DNA from: WJMT01 sp964599635
Lineage (GTDB): Bacteria; Acidobacteriota; Aminicenantia; Aminicenantales; Aminicenantaceae
DNA: 40,774 bases
Direction of reading: 5' to 3'
NCBI GenBank assembly: GCA_964599635.1
Contig: CAZRGM010000017.1
Coordinates: forward strand, 1 to 40,774
Positions within the stretch are counted from its first letter, which is position 1. The number at the start of each line of letters is the position of its first letter. Made by a program: the position numbers and the translations under genes. Below are positions 31,995 to 40,774 of this stretch, in pieces. The notes beneath the pieces were generated by a model. The model saw only the letters and a list, made by a program, of their open reading frames with translations, had not been told where the DNA came from and made no database searches.

Positions 31995-33386
31995 TTATTT
32001 TTTGTTGACAGCTGGTTCTTTATTGAACTCAAGCACAATCACTGAAACATAAGGGTCTGGGGGTTCCTGAGGAATTTCTATAATGGCCCCGGTTTCTGTG
32101 TATTGTATATTTAAATGGATTTCAGGGTTTTGTAAGAGATAGATTGATTCGGCTCTGTCTTTAAGATCTGGAATTTTGAGGGTTTTGTTTTCCGGCCATT
32201 CAAAGATATGCAAAAAGATTTTATTAGATTTTGTGGTGCTGCGTCCCCAATCCAGATCAGAAAATAAGCTCGAAGTGGTTCCATAAATACTCTCTCCATT
32301 GATCTCCATCCATTTTCCTATGGATTTGAGCCTTTGTTTGCAGGGTTCTGGGAAAAGACCTTCGGAAGTGGGACCCACATTGAGAAGGAAATTTCCTCCT
32401 TTGCTCACACTATCGACCAAATTTTGTATGAGTTCTTTTTCAGATTTCCAGTTGTGGTCATGTTTGTTATACCCCCAATGGTCATTCATGGTCATGCAGG
32501 TCTCCCAATCATATCCAAGACCTGTATCTGGGATTTCTTGTTCAGGGGTTCCAAAATCTCCGACGTATGATTCCGGGTCATAGGTTCCACTCATTCCTTC
32601 TCTGCCTTTTCCAACTCTGTTGTTTATGATGATACTTGGCTGAAGAGAGCGGACATATTGATAAAGTTCAGTCCCTCTTTCTTTATCCCATGTATTTTCC
32701 CATTCTCCGTCAAACCACAGAACTCCGATTTCTCCATAGTTAGTGACAAGCTCTTTCAACTGTCCTTTCATATATTGGACATACCGGTCAAATGCAGCTC
32801 CTTCTGTTGAGCGGGACTCCCAATCCCGGCGGGGCAGATAATCTGGGTGGTGCCAATCCATGATGGAATGATAAAAGCATATTTTTATACCCTGTTTATG
32901 ACATTCTTCTGACAGTTCTTTCAGTATATCACGTTTGAAAGGGGTTGCATCCATAACATCATATTCAGTGAATTTTGAGTCAAAAAGGCAGAATCCATCA
33001 TGATGTTTACTGGTGATGACAATGTACTTCATCCCTGCATTTTTTGCCGTTTTGACCCATTCTTCTGCATTAAATTGAGTGGGATTGAATTTTTTTGAAA
33101 AATTTTCATATTCTTTAACCGGGATCTGAGCGGTTGTCAGAATCCATTCAGCGTGATTGGTTTCTCCATCCCATTCTCCAGCAGGAATGGCATAAAGCCC
33201 CCAGTGGATAAACATTCCAAACCGCGCATTTCTCCACCATGACATTCTTTGATTATGCTGATTTGTGGTCTCTGGGACAGATAAAGAGGCTTCTTCTTTT
33301 TGATTCCTGCACATCATAAATCCGGTTAAGAAAATCCAAAAAAGTAGAAAATTGAGCATTATTTTTAATGAATTGTATTTTCTCAT
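31995..33386 (-). CDS. Exported alpha-L-fucosidase, GH29
   Basis: A 463-aa glycoside hydrolase for terminal alpha-L-fucose. It has an N-terminal signal or anchor (about 9-25; Cys26 is present but the preceding FMM is not a canonical lipobox). The GH29 domain follows with WWRNARFGMFIHWGLYAIPAGEW-type start (RFGMFIHWG), SKHHDGFCLFDS, FYHSIMDWHHPDY, and nucleophile Asp226 in VLWFDGEW. LLNVGPTSEG near the end is typical. The ATG overlaps the tyrS stop by 4 bases, putting it in the tyrS transcript, an unusual setting for a sugar hydrolase. No other carbohydrate genes surround it. Confidence 0.93.
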   Translation of the reverse strand: MRKYNSLKIMLNFLLFWIFLTGFMMCRNQKEEASLSVPETTNQHNQRMSWWRNARFGMFIHWGLYAIPAGEWDGETNHAEWILTTAQIPVKEYENFSKKFNPTQFNAEEWVKTAKNAGMKYIVITSKHHDGFCLFDSKFTEYDVMDATPFKRDILKELSEECHKQGIKICFYHSIMDWHHPDYLPRRDWESRSTEGAAFDRYVQYMKGQLKELVTNYGEIGVLWFDGEWENTWDKERGTELYQYVRSLQPSIIINNRVGKGREGMSGTYDPESYVGDFGTPEQEIPDTGLGYDWETCMTMNDHWGYNKHDHNWKSEKELIQNLVDSVSKGGNFLLNVGPTSEGLFPEPCKQRLKSIGKWMEINGESIYGTTSSLFSDLDWGRSTTKSNKIFLHIFEWPENKTLKIPDLKDRAESIYLLQNPEIHLNIQYTETGAIIEIPQEPPDPYVSVIVLEFNKEPAVNKK

Positions 33387-34615
33387 TTGTGTTCCTTTTT
33401 TTTGATTTTATAAAATCTTTTTTTCCCAATCTTAATTATGATGTCATCTTTGTTCGTTAGGTCTACAGTAAAGTCAGTGTCTTTCACTCTTTTTTGATCA
33501 ATATACACTCCTCCCTGTCTGATCATGCGTTTTGCTTCTCCCCGGGAAGAAAAAATATTTTTATCCGTGAGGAGGTTAATAATTGGAATTTTCTCAAATT
33601 TGATTGGGATCGTTTTTATATCTGAAGGAGGTTTATTCTGTTTGAACACTTTGTCGAATTCATGGGCTGCTTTTTCTGATTTCTCTTTTCCCCAGAAATC
33701 TTTGATTATCAATTTAGCTAGATCTGATTTTATATCCCTGGGATTAATTTTTTCTTGATTGGCTTTCTCTTGGTATTCTTTAATTTGGGACATGGGGATA
33801 TCTGTAAGGAGCTCATAGTAGCGATACATGAGTGAGTCAGATATAGACATGATTTTTCCGTATATTTCATCAGGGGATTCTGTAATCCCTATGTAATTAT
33901 CTAAAGATTTGCTCATTTTTTCAAAGCCGTCCGTCCCTTCTAAAAGGGGCATGGTCAGCACTATTTGAGGTTTTTGGCCGTATTCTCTTTGGATAACCCG
34001 TCCCACGAGAAGATTGAATTTTTGATCGGTTCCACCTAATTCCACATCTGCTTTTAACGCGACGGAATCGTAAGCCTGCATAATAGGATAAAGGATTTCG
34101 TGAGTGCAGATGGGTTTGTTTTTTTTGATTCTTTCTGAGAAGTCATCTCTTTCCAAAATCCTGGCGACCGTATATTTTGACATTAAGTGAATGATGTCAA
34201 AGCTGGTCAACTTCCCTAACCATTTGGAGTTGAAGTCTATCATTGTTTTTTCAGGGTCAAGAATTTTAAAAACCTGTTCTTTATAAGTTTGAGCATTTTT
34301 ATTGATTTGTTCTCTTGTCATAGGCTTTCGTGTTTTAGAACGACCTGAGGGATCTCCGATAAGACCTGTGAAGTCGCCAATAAGAAATATGACTTGGTGC
34401 CCCATGTCTTGAAAGTGCTTCATTTTACGGAGGAGGACTGTATGACCTAGATGGATGTCAGGAGCGGTCGGATCAAAACCTGCTTTGACTCTTAAGGGCT
34501 GATTTGTTTTTAAAGAATTTTCGATTCTTTCAATAAGTTCTTTTTCTTGAATGATCTCAGTGCTGCCTTTCTTAAGATACTCAAATTGTTTTTCTGCTTC
34601 TTTTTGAATCTGCAT
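33383..34615 (-). CDS. tyrS: Tyrosyl-tRNA synthetase
   Basis: A 410-aa class I synthetase. The HIGH motif is HLGH (55-58), the KMSKS motif is intact (233-237), the tyrosine/aminoacyl block GGTDQKFNLLVGR is present, and a C-terminal S4 RNA-binding domain runs from about 345 (SSRGEAKRMIRQGGVYID). The length and sequence fit the shorter TyrRS type. It follows purN by 96 bases and is coupled to the fucosidase downstream. Confidence 0.96.
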   Translation of the reverse strand: MQIQKEAEKQFEYLKKGSTEIIQEKELIERIENSLKTNQPLRVKAGFDPTAPDIHLGHTVLLRKMKHFQDMGHQVIFLIGDFTGLIGDPSGRSKTRKPMTREQINKNAQTYKEQVFKILDPEKTMIDFNSKWLGKLTSFDIIHLMSKYTVARILERDDFSERIKKNKPICTHEILYPIMQAYDSVALKADVELGGTDQKFNLLVGRVIQREYGQKPQIVLTMPLLEGTDGFEKMSKSLDNYIGITESPDEIYGKIMSISDSLMYRYYELLTDIPMSQIKEYQEKANQEKINPRDIKSDLAKLIIKDFWGKEKSEKAAHEFDKVFKQNKPPSDIKTIPIKFEKIPIINLLTDKNIFSSRGEAKRMIRQGGVYIDQKRVKDTDFTVDLTNKDDIIIKIGKKRFYKIKKKEHK

Positions 34616-34711
34616 TTTACTTACCTTTGAAATTTTAGATTTAACTATTTTTACACTCTTTATAGGAAAATGGCAAATTCTAATGGAGATGGAAAACTTA
34701 TTTTTTCGTGA

Positions 34712-35350
34712 TCAGGATAAGATATAGACTCTTCTTCCTTTGATGAGCAGTTTTCCTTCAAAATAAAGTTTTACAGCTTCAGGGTATATTTTGTGTTCTT
34801 GCTCCAGTATTCTGTTACTCAAGGATTCTTCCGTATCATCCTGGAAAACCGGAACAACGGCTTGGAGAATAATAGGTCCCATATCCACGTCTGCAGTTAC
34901 AAAATGAACCGTGGCTCCAGAATACCTTACCCCCCATTCAATGGCTTTTTTTTGTACATGGAGACCCGGAAAAGACGGGAGAAGTGCGGGGTGAATATTC
35001 ATGATATGGTTTTCAAATTCTCGGCATAAGTCTGATGTGAGAATTTTCATATAACCTGCTAGGCAGATAAGATCAATCTCTCTCTTTTTAATTTCTTCGG
35101 ATATTTTTCGGTCGTAATCTTGTTTAGACTTAAATTCTTTTGGATCTAAATAAAGTGTTTCCAAACCTCTTTTTTGGGCATGGGAGAGACCGGGAGCCTG
35201 TTTTTTATTGCTGAATACAAGTGAGATTTCAGCATTTATGACTCCTTTTTTTACTGAATCGTGAATGGCAAGAAAATTTGATCCTCTCCCTGATAAGAAG
35301 ACCGCAATTTTTCCCTTTTTTTGGGGACTTTGGAATGATTTTTCTGTCAT
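34712..35350 (-). CDS. purN: Phosphoribosylglycinamide formyltransferase
   Basis: PurN formylates GAR with 10-formyl-THF. The 212-aa protein has FLSGRGSNFLAI (phosphate loop), LAGYMKILT, NIHPALLPSFPGLHVQ (catalytic Asn and His), and VHFVTADVDMGPIILQ with the catalytic Asp. I take ATG 35350, which has AAGGAAGG just upstream; a GTG six codons earlier (35368) is weaker. It follows purL after about 120 bases of AT-rich sequence that holds no clear terminator. Confidence 0.95.
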   Translation of the reverse strand: MTEKSFQSPQKKGKIAVFLSGRGSNFLAIHDSVKKGVINAEISLVFSNKKQAPGLSHAQKRGLETLYLDPKEFKSKQDYDRKISEEIKKREIDLICLAGYMKILTSDLCREFENHIMNIHPALLPSFPGLHVQKKAIEWGVRYSGATVHFVTADVDMGPIILQAVVPVFQDDTEESLSNRILEQEHKIYPEAVKLYFEGKLLIKGRRVYILS

Positions 35351-35471
35351 AAGCCCTTCCTTATTCACTGTTAGAAAAAGTTGTTAACAATAACATATCA
35401 ATTTGTGTTTATTTTTAAAATAAAAATTTTAAGATTATTTCTTATTTTTGTGAAGATGACCTCAATTTAAC

Positions 35472-37679
35472 TTAAGTGATTTTGAAGTGATTGGGAATAG
35501 AATTTTTCCAATAAGAAAAAGCTTTTTGAACTGGGATGTCGATGATTGTTTTGTCGTGATGCTTTATAGAGATCTTCTCTCCGCCGGTCTTCCCAATAAC
35601 AGAGAAAGGAATCCCTCTTTTCTGAGCCAGGGACTCGAAATCATCTTGGTCTCTATCCGCTAAAGATATCAGGATCCGGGATTGACTTTCTCCGAATAAC
35701 AAGGCATCTGTTCGGATTTTTTGGTGAAGATTTATTTGACATCCTATCCTGTTTTTTCCTAACAGGCAGCATTCAGCAAGGCATTGGGCAAGGCCCCCCT
35801 CAGATATATCATGGGCTGATTTAATGATTCCTTTAGCAATGGCTTCTAAACATAAGCTTTGGACCTCTTTTTCTTTATCAAGATCAATTTCCGGGCAAGG
35901 GCCGCTTTTTTTTGAATAGATTTGCTTTAAGTACTCAGAAGCTCCCAATTCCTCTTTATTTTCACCCAGCAGGATTATGGTGTCTCCTGGATCTTTAAAT
36001 TCTGGGGTTGTTATCTTATTCAGGTTGTCGATCATTCCGACTATTCCCAAGACCGGTGTGGGGTATATGGAGTCTCCTTCAGTCTCATTGTAAAAGCTGA
36101 CATTTCCTCCAGTCACGGGAATGTCAAAAATTCGACAGGCCTCAGCAATACCTTTCACTGTTTCTTTGAACTGCCACATAATTTCAGGTTTTTCCGGATT
36201 TCCGAAGTTTAAACAATTGGTGACCCCTATGGGTCTTGCTCCGACACAGGCTAGATTACGGCAGGCTTCGGCAACAGCGATTTTTCCCCCTGAGTGAGGA
36301 TTGATATAGGTATAGAGTGGATTCCCATCCAAGGTTATAGCCAGAGCTTTTAAAGTGTCCTTTATCCGCAGTACTGCGGCGTCAGCACCTGGGAGGACAG
36401 TCGTATTCGTTTGTACCATGTGGTCATACTGGCGGAATATCCATTCCTTATCAGCCAGATTAGGTGACTTTATGATTTCAAGAAAAATCTGTTCATAATT
36501 TTCAGGGAGTGATATATCATTGATATCCATTTTGGTTTTAGATAGAGAGTCTGGTTTTGATTCTCTGTTATAAACAGGACACAGATTGACTATGGCACTG
36601 ACAGGGAGATTCACCACTGTCTTGCCTCCTGCTTTAACTTCAAGTCGCTGGGAGTCTGTGACATGCCCTATGATGACAGCATCGAGATCCCATTTGGCGA
36701 ATATATTTTGAAGTTGCTTGACCTTATCTTTTTGAGCCACGATGAGCATTCTTTCCTGGGATTCGGAAAGCAAAATCTCATAAGGGGTCATCTCTTTTTC
36801 TCTTTGAGGGATGAGATCTAAGTCGATTTCAATTCCGGTCTCGGAGTTTGCAGCCATTTCAGTGGTGGAGCAGGTCAGGCCTGCGGCCCCCATATCTTGA
36901 ATTCCTAAAACTAAGTCTTTTTCCATGGCCTCTAAACAGGCTTCTAAAAGAAGTTTTTCTTTAAACGGATCCCCGACTTGAACATTGGGTCTCTTTTTTT
37001 CCAGGTCATCGTCAAACTCAGCAGAAGCCATGGTGGCTCCATGGATTCCATCCCTTCCTGTTGGGGATCCTACATAAAGAACAGGATTCCCTTTTCCTTC
37101 TGCCCTTGCATAGAAAATTTGTTCTTTCTTGACGATTCCCAGACAGAATACATTGACTAAAGGATTCAATGAATAGCATTCATCAAAATAAGTCTCTCCT
37201 CCTACAGTAGGGACTCCTATTGAATTTCCATAACCCGCTATTCCTGAGACGACTCCTTCCATTATGGTTTTATTTTTTGAGACAGGCAGAGGTCCGAACC
37301 GAAGTGAATCTAGAATAGCTATGGGCCTTGCTCCCATGCTGAAAATATCTCTGAGTATTCCTCCCACTCCAGTAGCGGCACCTTGATAGGGTTCTATGAA
37401 AGATGGGTGATTGTGAGATTCAATCTTAAACACGGCAGCAAAGCCATTTCCTATATCAATGATTCCAGCATTTTCGCCTGGACCCTGTAAGACATTTTTT
37501 CCTGAAATCGGGAATTTTGCTAAATGAATTTTCGAGCTTTTGTAGCTGCAGTGTTCAGACCACATAAGAGAAAAAATCCCGAGTTCAGTCAAGTTGGGAT
37601 CACGTTTGATAAGCTCAGTAATTTTATTGTATTCCTGCTGGGTTAGACCATGTTCTTTGATGGTTTTTTTATCAATCAT
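35472..37679 (-). CDS. purL: Phosphoribosylformylglycinamidine synthase subunit PurL
   Basis: The large, ATP-using subunit of the three-part FGAM synthase. The 735-aa length marks the small-type PurL that needs separate PurS and PurQ, unlike the about 1300-aa fused form. Hallmarks are LMWSEHCSYKSSK near the start, GPGENAGIIDIG, IESHNHPSFIEPYQGAATG, GIQDMGAAGLTCSTTEMA, and AHDISEGGLAQCLAE. It overlaps purQ by 4 bases. Confidence 0.97.
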   Translation of the reverse strand: MIDKKTIKEHGLTQQEYNKITELIKRDPNLTELGIFSLMWSEHCSYKSSKIHLAKFPISGKNVLQGPGENAGIIDIGNGFAAVFKIESHNHPSFIEPYQGAATGVGGILRDIFSMGARPIAILDSLRFGPLPVSKNKTIMEGVVSGIAGYGNSIGVPTVGGETYFDECYSLNPLVNVFCLGIVKKEQIFYARAEGKGNPVLYVGSPTGRDGIHGATMASAEFDDDLEKKRPNVQVGDPFKEKLLLEACLEAMEKDLVLGIQDMGAAGLTCSTTEMAANSETGIEIDLDLIPQREKEMTPYEILLSESQERMLIVAQKDKVKQLQNIFAKWDLDAVIIGHVTDSQRLEVKAGGKTVVNLPVSAIVNLCPVYNRESKPDSLSKTKMDINDISLPENYEQIFLEIIKSPNLADKEWIFRQYDHMVQTNTTVLPGADAAVLRIKDTLKALAITLDGNPLYTYINPHSGGKIAVAEACRNLACVGARPIGVTNCLNFGNPEKPEIMWQFKETVKGIAEACRIFDIPVTGGNVSFYNETEGDSIYPTPVLGIVGMIDNLNKITTPEFKDPGDTIILLGENKEELGASEYLKQIYSKKSGPCPEIDLDKEKEVQSLCLEAIAKGIIKSAHDISEGGLAQCLAECCLLGKNRIGCQINLHQKIRTDALLFGESQSRILISLADRDQDDFESLAQKRGIPFSVIGKTGGEKISIKHHDKTIIDIPVQKAFSYWKNSIPNHFKIT

Positions 37680-38368
37680 TTTTGCAAATAATTTATTATG
37701 GATTTGAATATGACTTGTCCATCCCGGCTTCCCAAGAGTGTTTCAGAGGCTCTTTCAGGATGCGGCATTAGACCCATGACATTATTGTTTTCATTAATGA
37801 GCCCAGCGATGGATTCTAAAGAACCATTAACATTAGAGTCTTCGGTCAGAACACCATCAGCATTAGAATAGCGCAGGACGATTTGATGATTCTGTTTTAA
37901 TTTTTTAAGACCTTCTTGATCTATATAATAATTCCCGTCAAAATGAGCGATGGGAATAGTGAGCACCTGTCTCTGTTTTCCTTTATTTGTAAAGGGAGTT
38001 TCTCTATTCTCGATTCTGACATGCACGTTTTGGCAGAGAAATTTTAGGTTTTTGTTTCTAATCATGGCACCTGGAAGGAGTCCAAGTTCTAAAAGCACTT
38101 GAAAACCGTTGCATATTCCCAGAACAAGCCCTCCTGAAAAAGAAAATTCCTTGACTTCTTGCATCAATGGAGAAAATCTTCCGATGGCTCCCGATCTGAG
38201 ATAGTCGCCATAGGAAAAGCCACCGGGAAGTATGATGCAGTCAGCATCTTTTAAGTCATGATCTTTATGCCAGAGAAAAAAAGCCTCTTGTTCAAGAATA
38301 TCTTTAAGGACATATAAAGTATCATAATCACAGTTTGATCCTGGGAAAACGACAATCCCAAATCTCAT
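37676..38368 (-). CDS. purQ: Phosphoribosylformylglycinamidine synthase subunit PurQ
   Basis: The glutaminase subunit of FGAM synthase. The 230-aa class I amidotransferase has the nucleophile Cys86 in VLGICNGFQ and the His203/Glu205 pair in MPHPERA. FPGSNCDYD near the start is typical of PurQ. It supplies ammonia to PurL, with which it is coupled. Confidence 0.97.
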   Translation of the reverse strand: MRFGIVVFPGSNCDYDTLYVLKDILEQEAFFLWHKDHDLKDADCIILPGGFSYGDYLRSGAIGRFSPLMQEVKEFSFSGGLVLGICNGFQVLLELGLLPGAMIRNKNLKFLCQNVHVRIENRETPFTNKGKQRQVLTIPIAHFDGNYYIDQEGLKKLKQNHQIVLRYSNADGVLTEDSNVNGSLESIAGLINENNNVMGLMPHPERASETLLGSRDGQVIFKSIINYLQK

Positions 38369-38397
38369 TTTAATCTCTTATCAGTCATTATTTTTTT

Positions 38398-38640
38398 TCA
38401 TTTGATGATTTCCCATTCAAACTTTTCTATGATGGGATTAGAGAGAACTCTATGAGAAATTTCTGGGATGATTTTATTTATTTCTTTTCTGGAAATGTTA
38501 TTCAGTTCAATTTCAAAGACTTTTCCTTGTCTGACATCTTTAACAAAATCATACCCGAGAGTCAGAAGAGCATTCTTTACAGCTTGTCCTTGAGGATCTA
38601 AAACACTTTCTTTAAAGGAAACCAAAACTCTAATTTTCAT
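38398..38640 (-). CDS. purS: Phosphoribosylformylglycinamidine synthase subunit PurS
   Basis: PurS (80 aa) bridges PurQ and PurL. It begins MKIRVLVSFKESVLDPQGQAV and has LGYDFVKDVRQGKVFEI, both typical. The frame is open 23 codons further upstream, but that part lies inside purB and the product fits the 80-85-aa family size from this ATG, so I place the start at 38640. It overlaps the purB end by 11 bases. Confidence 0.95.
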   Translation of the reverse strand: MKIRVLVSFKESVLDPQGQAVKNALLTLGYDFVKDVRQGKVFEIELNNISRKEINKIIPEISHRVLSNPIIEKFEWEIIK

Positions 38641-39931
38641 CCTTAAAAACCTTGTTAAAAATATAGTCAATCTTTGATAAATATGTCTCAAGAGAGAAGC
38701 ATTCCTCAATTTCTCCCTCGGAAAGAATTTTAACTATTTTAGGATCAGAAAGCAGAAGATTTTTAAAATCAGTCTTTTGTTCCCAGGCTTTGAGGCTGTT
38801 ATCCTGTACAAGTTTGTAGGCTTCTTCACGTGAAATGTCTTTTTTCATCAGGGCCAACAGAACTTTTTGAGAGAAAACCAAGCCTTGGGTCAGATCAATA
38901 TTTTCTTTCATTTTTTCTGGATAAACATGCCAGTTTGTTAGAATGTCTGTCATTTCTGAGAGCAGAAAATCAGTGATGATGAAAGTATCTGGGATTATGA
39001 TTCTTTCGGCAGAGGAATGGGAAATATCTCTTTCGTGCCATAAGGGTATATTTTCAAGAGCAGTCTGAAGGTTGCTTCTGACAATCCTGGACAGTCCTGA
39101 AATCCTTTCTGCACGCACGGGATTTCTTTTATGGGGCATAGCCGAAGAACCTTTTTGACCTCTGGTGAACGGTTCTTCTAACTCCAGGACTTCAGTTTTC
39201 TGAAGATGCCGGATTTCTTGGGCTATTTTGTCCAATGATGTACAGAGAAGGGCAAGAACGCTTATGACTTCTGCGTGTCTATCTCTCTGTAATATTTGGG
39301 TTGATGCCTTTGCGGGTTTGAGTTTTAACTTTTTTAAGGTCTTGATTTCTACTTTTGGGTCGAGATGAATGTATGTTCCAACAGCGCCTGATATTCTTCC
39401 AAAGCCTATATTTTCCTTCGCTTGTAAAATTCTTTTTAAATGCCGTTTGATCTCTTCATACCATACTGCAATTTTTATCCCAAAAGTGATGGGTTCAGCA
39501 TGGACTCCATGAGTTCTTCCAATAATGGGAGTGTATTTATATTTTAAAGCTTGTTTTTTGAGCGTTTTTTTGAAAAGAATGAGATCCTTTTGGATTTTTT
39601 CAAGAGACTCTTTTATAAGAAGAGAAAGGGCTGTGTCCACGACATCATATGAGGTTAAACCTAGATGAATATAACGGGAGTCTTTCCCAACATTCTCAGC
39701 TATTGAAGTCAAAAAAGCAATGACATCATGTTTGACAATTTTTTCGATTTCTTCAATTCTTTGAACGGAGAAACATGCTTTTTCTTTTATTCTTTCAAGA
39801 GCTTCTGCAGGGATTTCCCCGAGTTCATTCCATACTTCACAGACTGCAAGTTCGACCTCTAACCATTTTTTATATTTATTTTCATCACCCCATATAGAAC
39901 CCATTTCGGGTCTGGTATATCTATTTATCAT
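38630..39931 (-). CDS. purB: Adenylosuccinate lyase
   Basis: PurB splits fumarate from SAICAR and adenylosuccinate. The 433-aa protein has the signature GSSAMPHKRNP (261-271) with catalytic Ser263, and His141 in GRTHGVHAEP. It opens the purB-purS-purQ-purL-purN run. A ribosome site AAAGGAA lies about 8 bases before the ATG. The 90 bases upstream show no purine riboswitch or clear operator. Confidence 0.97.
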   Translation of the reverse strand: MINRYTRPEMGSIWGDENKYKKWLEVELAVCEVWNELGEIPAEALERIKEKACFSVQRIEEIEKIVKHDVIAFLTSIAENVGKDSRYIHLGLTSYDVVDTALSLLIKESLEKIQKDLILFKKTLKKQALKYKYTPIIGRTHGVHAEPITFGIKIAVWYEEIKRHLKRILQAKENIGFGRISGAVGTYIHLDPKVEIKTLKKLKLKPAKASTQILQRDRHAEVISVLALLCTSLDKIAQEIRHLQKTEVLELEEPFTRGQKGSSAMPHKRNPVRAERISGLSRIVRSNLQTALENIPLWHERDISHSSAERIIIPDTFIITDFLLSEMTDILTNWHVYPEKMKENIDLTQGLVFSQKVLLALMKKDISREEAYKLVQDNSLKAWEQKTDFKNLLLSDPKIVKILSEGEIEECFSLETYLSKIDYIFNKVFKDEN

Positions 39932-40048
39932 ATGAAATTCCTTTGATTGGAATGATTCAAAATCATAACAACTCCTTTATTTCATGTCAATTGATTCCAC
40001 GGCATTATTTTAGACAATTATTTTTTTAAATTAATTTAGATTTGCTTC

Positions 40049-40077
40049 TTGACAAAAAGTAATTATTAGAGTAGGAT
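40049..40077 (+). promoter_or_regulatory. Promoter of the tRNA-tuf operon
   Basis: Perfect -35 TTGACA (40049-40054), 17-base spacer, and TAGGAT (40072-40077). It drives the tRNA cluster that starts about 140 bases downstream and probably tuf. Nothing else is seen in the 283-base gap 39932-40214. Confidence 0.65.
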
Positions 40078-40214
40078 TTCCAACGAGTTTGTGTATTTTC
40101 TAATTATGGATTTTATTGTAGAAATAGGTAAGTAAAAAAGAAAAATTTATTCTGGCCTATTCCTGCGCAGATTATTCCCCAAAAAACGGTTTAAAGACAC
40201 ATAATGATTTTTTT

Positions 40215-40287
40215 GCCAGCGTAGCTCAGTTGGTAGAGCAGCTGATTTGTAATCAGCGGGTCGGGGGTTCGAATCCTCTCGCTGGCT
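40215..40287 (+). tRNA. tRNA-Thr (anticodon TGT)
   Basis: Acceptor GCCAGCG pairs with CGCTGGC. The anticodon loop TTTGTAA sits on stem GCTGA/TCAGC and gives anticodon TGT. The T loop is GGTTCGAATCC-like. CCA is not encoded. First of four tRNAs before tuf. Confidence 0.97.
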
Positions 40288-40400
40288 CATGGATGAAAAG
40301 GATGGGCCTTAAGCTGAGAAGATAAGAGAGGTTATTTTAACAAATAGTAAAAGTTAGCTGGGCTGCGGAACTTGAAAAAAATAAGTTTTATTTATAAAAT

Positions 40401-40483
40401 GGGCAGGTACCAAAGTGGACAAATGGGGCGGGCTGTAAACCCGCAGCGGCAACGCTTCGGAGGTTCGAATCCTTCCCTGCCCA
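40401..40483 (+). tRNA. tRNA-Tyr (anticodon GTA)
   Basis: An 83-base class II tRNA with a long variable arm. Acceptor GGGCAGG/CCTGCCC; stem GCGGG/CCCGC with loop CTGTAAA gives anticodon GTA; discriminator A, as expected for Tyr. Confidence 0.96.
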
Positions 40484-40489
40484 TATCAA

Positions 40490-40562
40490 GCGGGAATAGC
40501 TCAGTTGGTAGAGCATCGGCCTTCCAAGCCGTGGGTCGCGGGTTCGAGTCCCGTTTCCCGCT
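40490..40562 (+). tRNA. tRNA-Gly (anticodon TCC)
   Basis: Acceptor GCGGGAA/TTCCCGC; loop CTTCCAA gives anticodon TCC. It starts 6 bases after tRNA-Tyr. Confidence 0.97.
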
Positions 40563-40572
40563 TAATGGAAGG

Positions 40573-40645
40573 GCCCACGTAGCTCAGCAGGTAGAGCACG
40601 TCCTTGGTAAGGACGGGGTCACCAGTTCAAGTCTGGTCGTGGGCT
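40573..40645 (+). tRNA. tRNA-Thr (anticodon GGT)
   Basis: Acceptor GCCCACG/CGTGGGC; loop TTGGTAA on stem CGTCC/GGACG gives anticodon GGT. It completes the Thr-Tyr-Gly-Thr set that precedes tuf in many bacteria. Confidence 0.97.
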
Positions 40646-40691
40646 TTGTGGAGTTTTTGAAGGATTAATTTGAAGACTAGGAGGTAAATCA

Positions 40692-40774
40692 ATGGCGAAG
40701 GCAAAGTTTGAGAGGAAGAAGCCGCATTTAAACATAGGGACGATAGGGCATGTAGACCACGGGAAGACGACGCT
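40692..40774 (+). CDS. tuf: Elongation factor Tu, start only (cut by window end)
   Basis: The first 27 codons read MAKAKFERKKPHLNIG and then IGHVDHGKTT, the G1 P-loop of EF-Tu. AGGAGG lies 7 bases before the ATG. The rest lies beyond the window. Confidence 0.96.
   Translation, partial: MAKAKFERKKPHLNIGTIGHVDHGKTT

Noticed and set aside
39932..40048. Upstream region of purB examined for a purine riboswitch or PurR-type operator.
   Set aside because: No recognisable aptamer or palindromic operator was found by eye.
40372..40668. 98-codon frame across the tRNA cluster.
   Set aside because: It reads through tRNA-Tyr, tRNA-Gly and tRNA-Thr, which are well supported.

Overview
The window is AT-rich bacterial chromosome from a Gram-negative-type cell: there is an outer-membrane barrel protein, FtsEX, a RodZ-like protein and bacterial tRNA-tuf gene order. 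The gene set (NtrY/NtrX pair, a DUF6677-like membrane protein, sulfatase-TPR fusion, GH29 fucosidase, two-domain ThyX-like protein) resembles Acidobacteriota-related lineages such as Candidatus Aminicenantes. That placement is inference from gene content only and has not been tested with a tree. Nothing looks like a prophage, plasmid or CRISPR region; most genes are housekeeping.

Layout. (1) 1-5.7 kb: the end of an intergenic repeat, a Cys/Met-metabolism PLP enzyme, a GspG-like pseudopilin-type protein, then gatE-gatD. GatDE is the archaeal-type Glu-tRNA(Gln) amidotransferase, which is striking in a bacterial window. (2) 5.7-10.3 kb: a DUF4214-methyltransferase gene broken by a -1 frame change at an A8 tract, a large membrane protein with a spermidine-synthase-like core, a second repeat copy, and a YugP-type zinc peptidase. 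(3) 10.3-20.1 kb, mostly minus strand: rodZ-like, ntrY, ntrX, mgtE and recO in one direction; endonuclease V on the plus strand; then a DUF6677-like protein, a coupled 58-aa membrane protein, ftsE and ftsX. (4) 20.1-31.9 kb, plus strand: third repeat copy, sulfatase-like/TPR protein with an outer-membrane barrel protein, purA-alr, NifU-like protein, nadA-nth, archease-rtcB, and a duplicated ThyX-like protein. (5) 32-39.9 kb, minus strand: purB-purS-purQ-purL-purN, then tyrS overlapping an alpha-L-fucosidase. (6) 40.0-40.8 kb: a promoter, tRNA-Thr/Tyr/Gly/Thr and the start of tuf.

How the genes work together. PurB, PurS, PurQ, PurL and PurN serve de novo purine synthesis and PurA the AMP branch. 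PurSQL form the three-part FGAM synthase. GatDE and TyrRS, with the tRNA-tuf cluster, serve translation. RtcB with archease seals RNA 2',3'-cyclic phosphate ends. Nth, EndoV and RecO are DNA-repair functions. RodZ, FtsE and FtsX act at the envelope, and NtrYX probably senses an envelope or nitrogen/redox signal.

The most unusual observations are the bacterial GatDE pair, the two-domain ThyX-like protein with complementary degenerate motifs, a three-copy MITE-like/foldback repeat family, the translationally coupled DUF6677/58-aa membrane pair, and the slippage-prone frameshift. No wholly new multi-gene system is evident.
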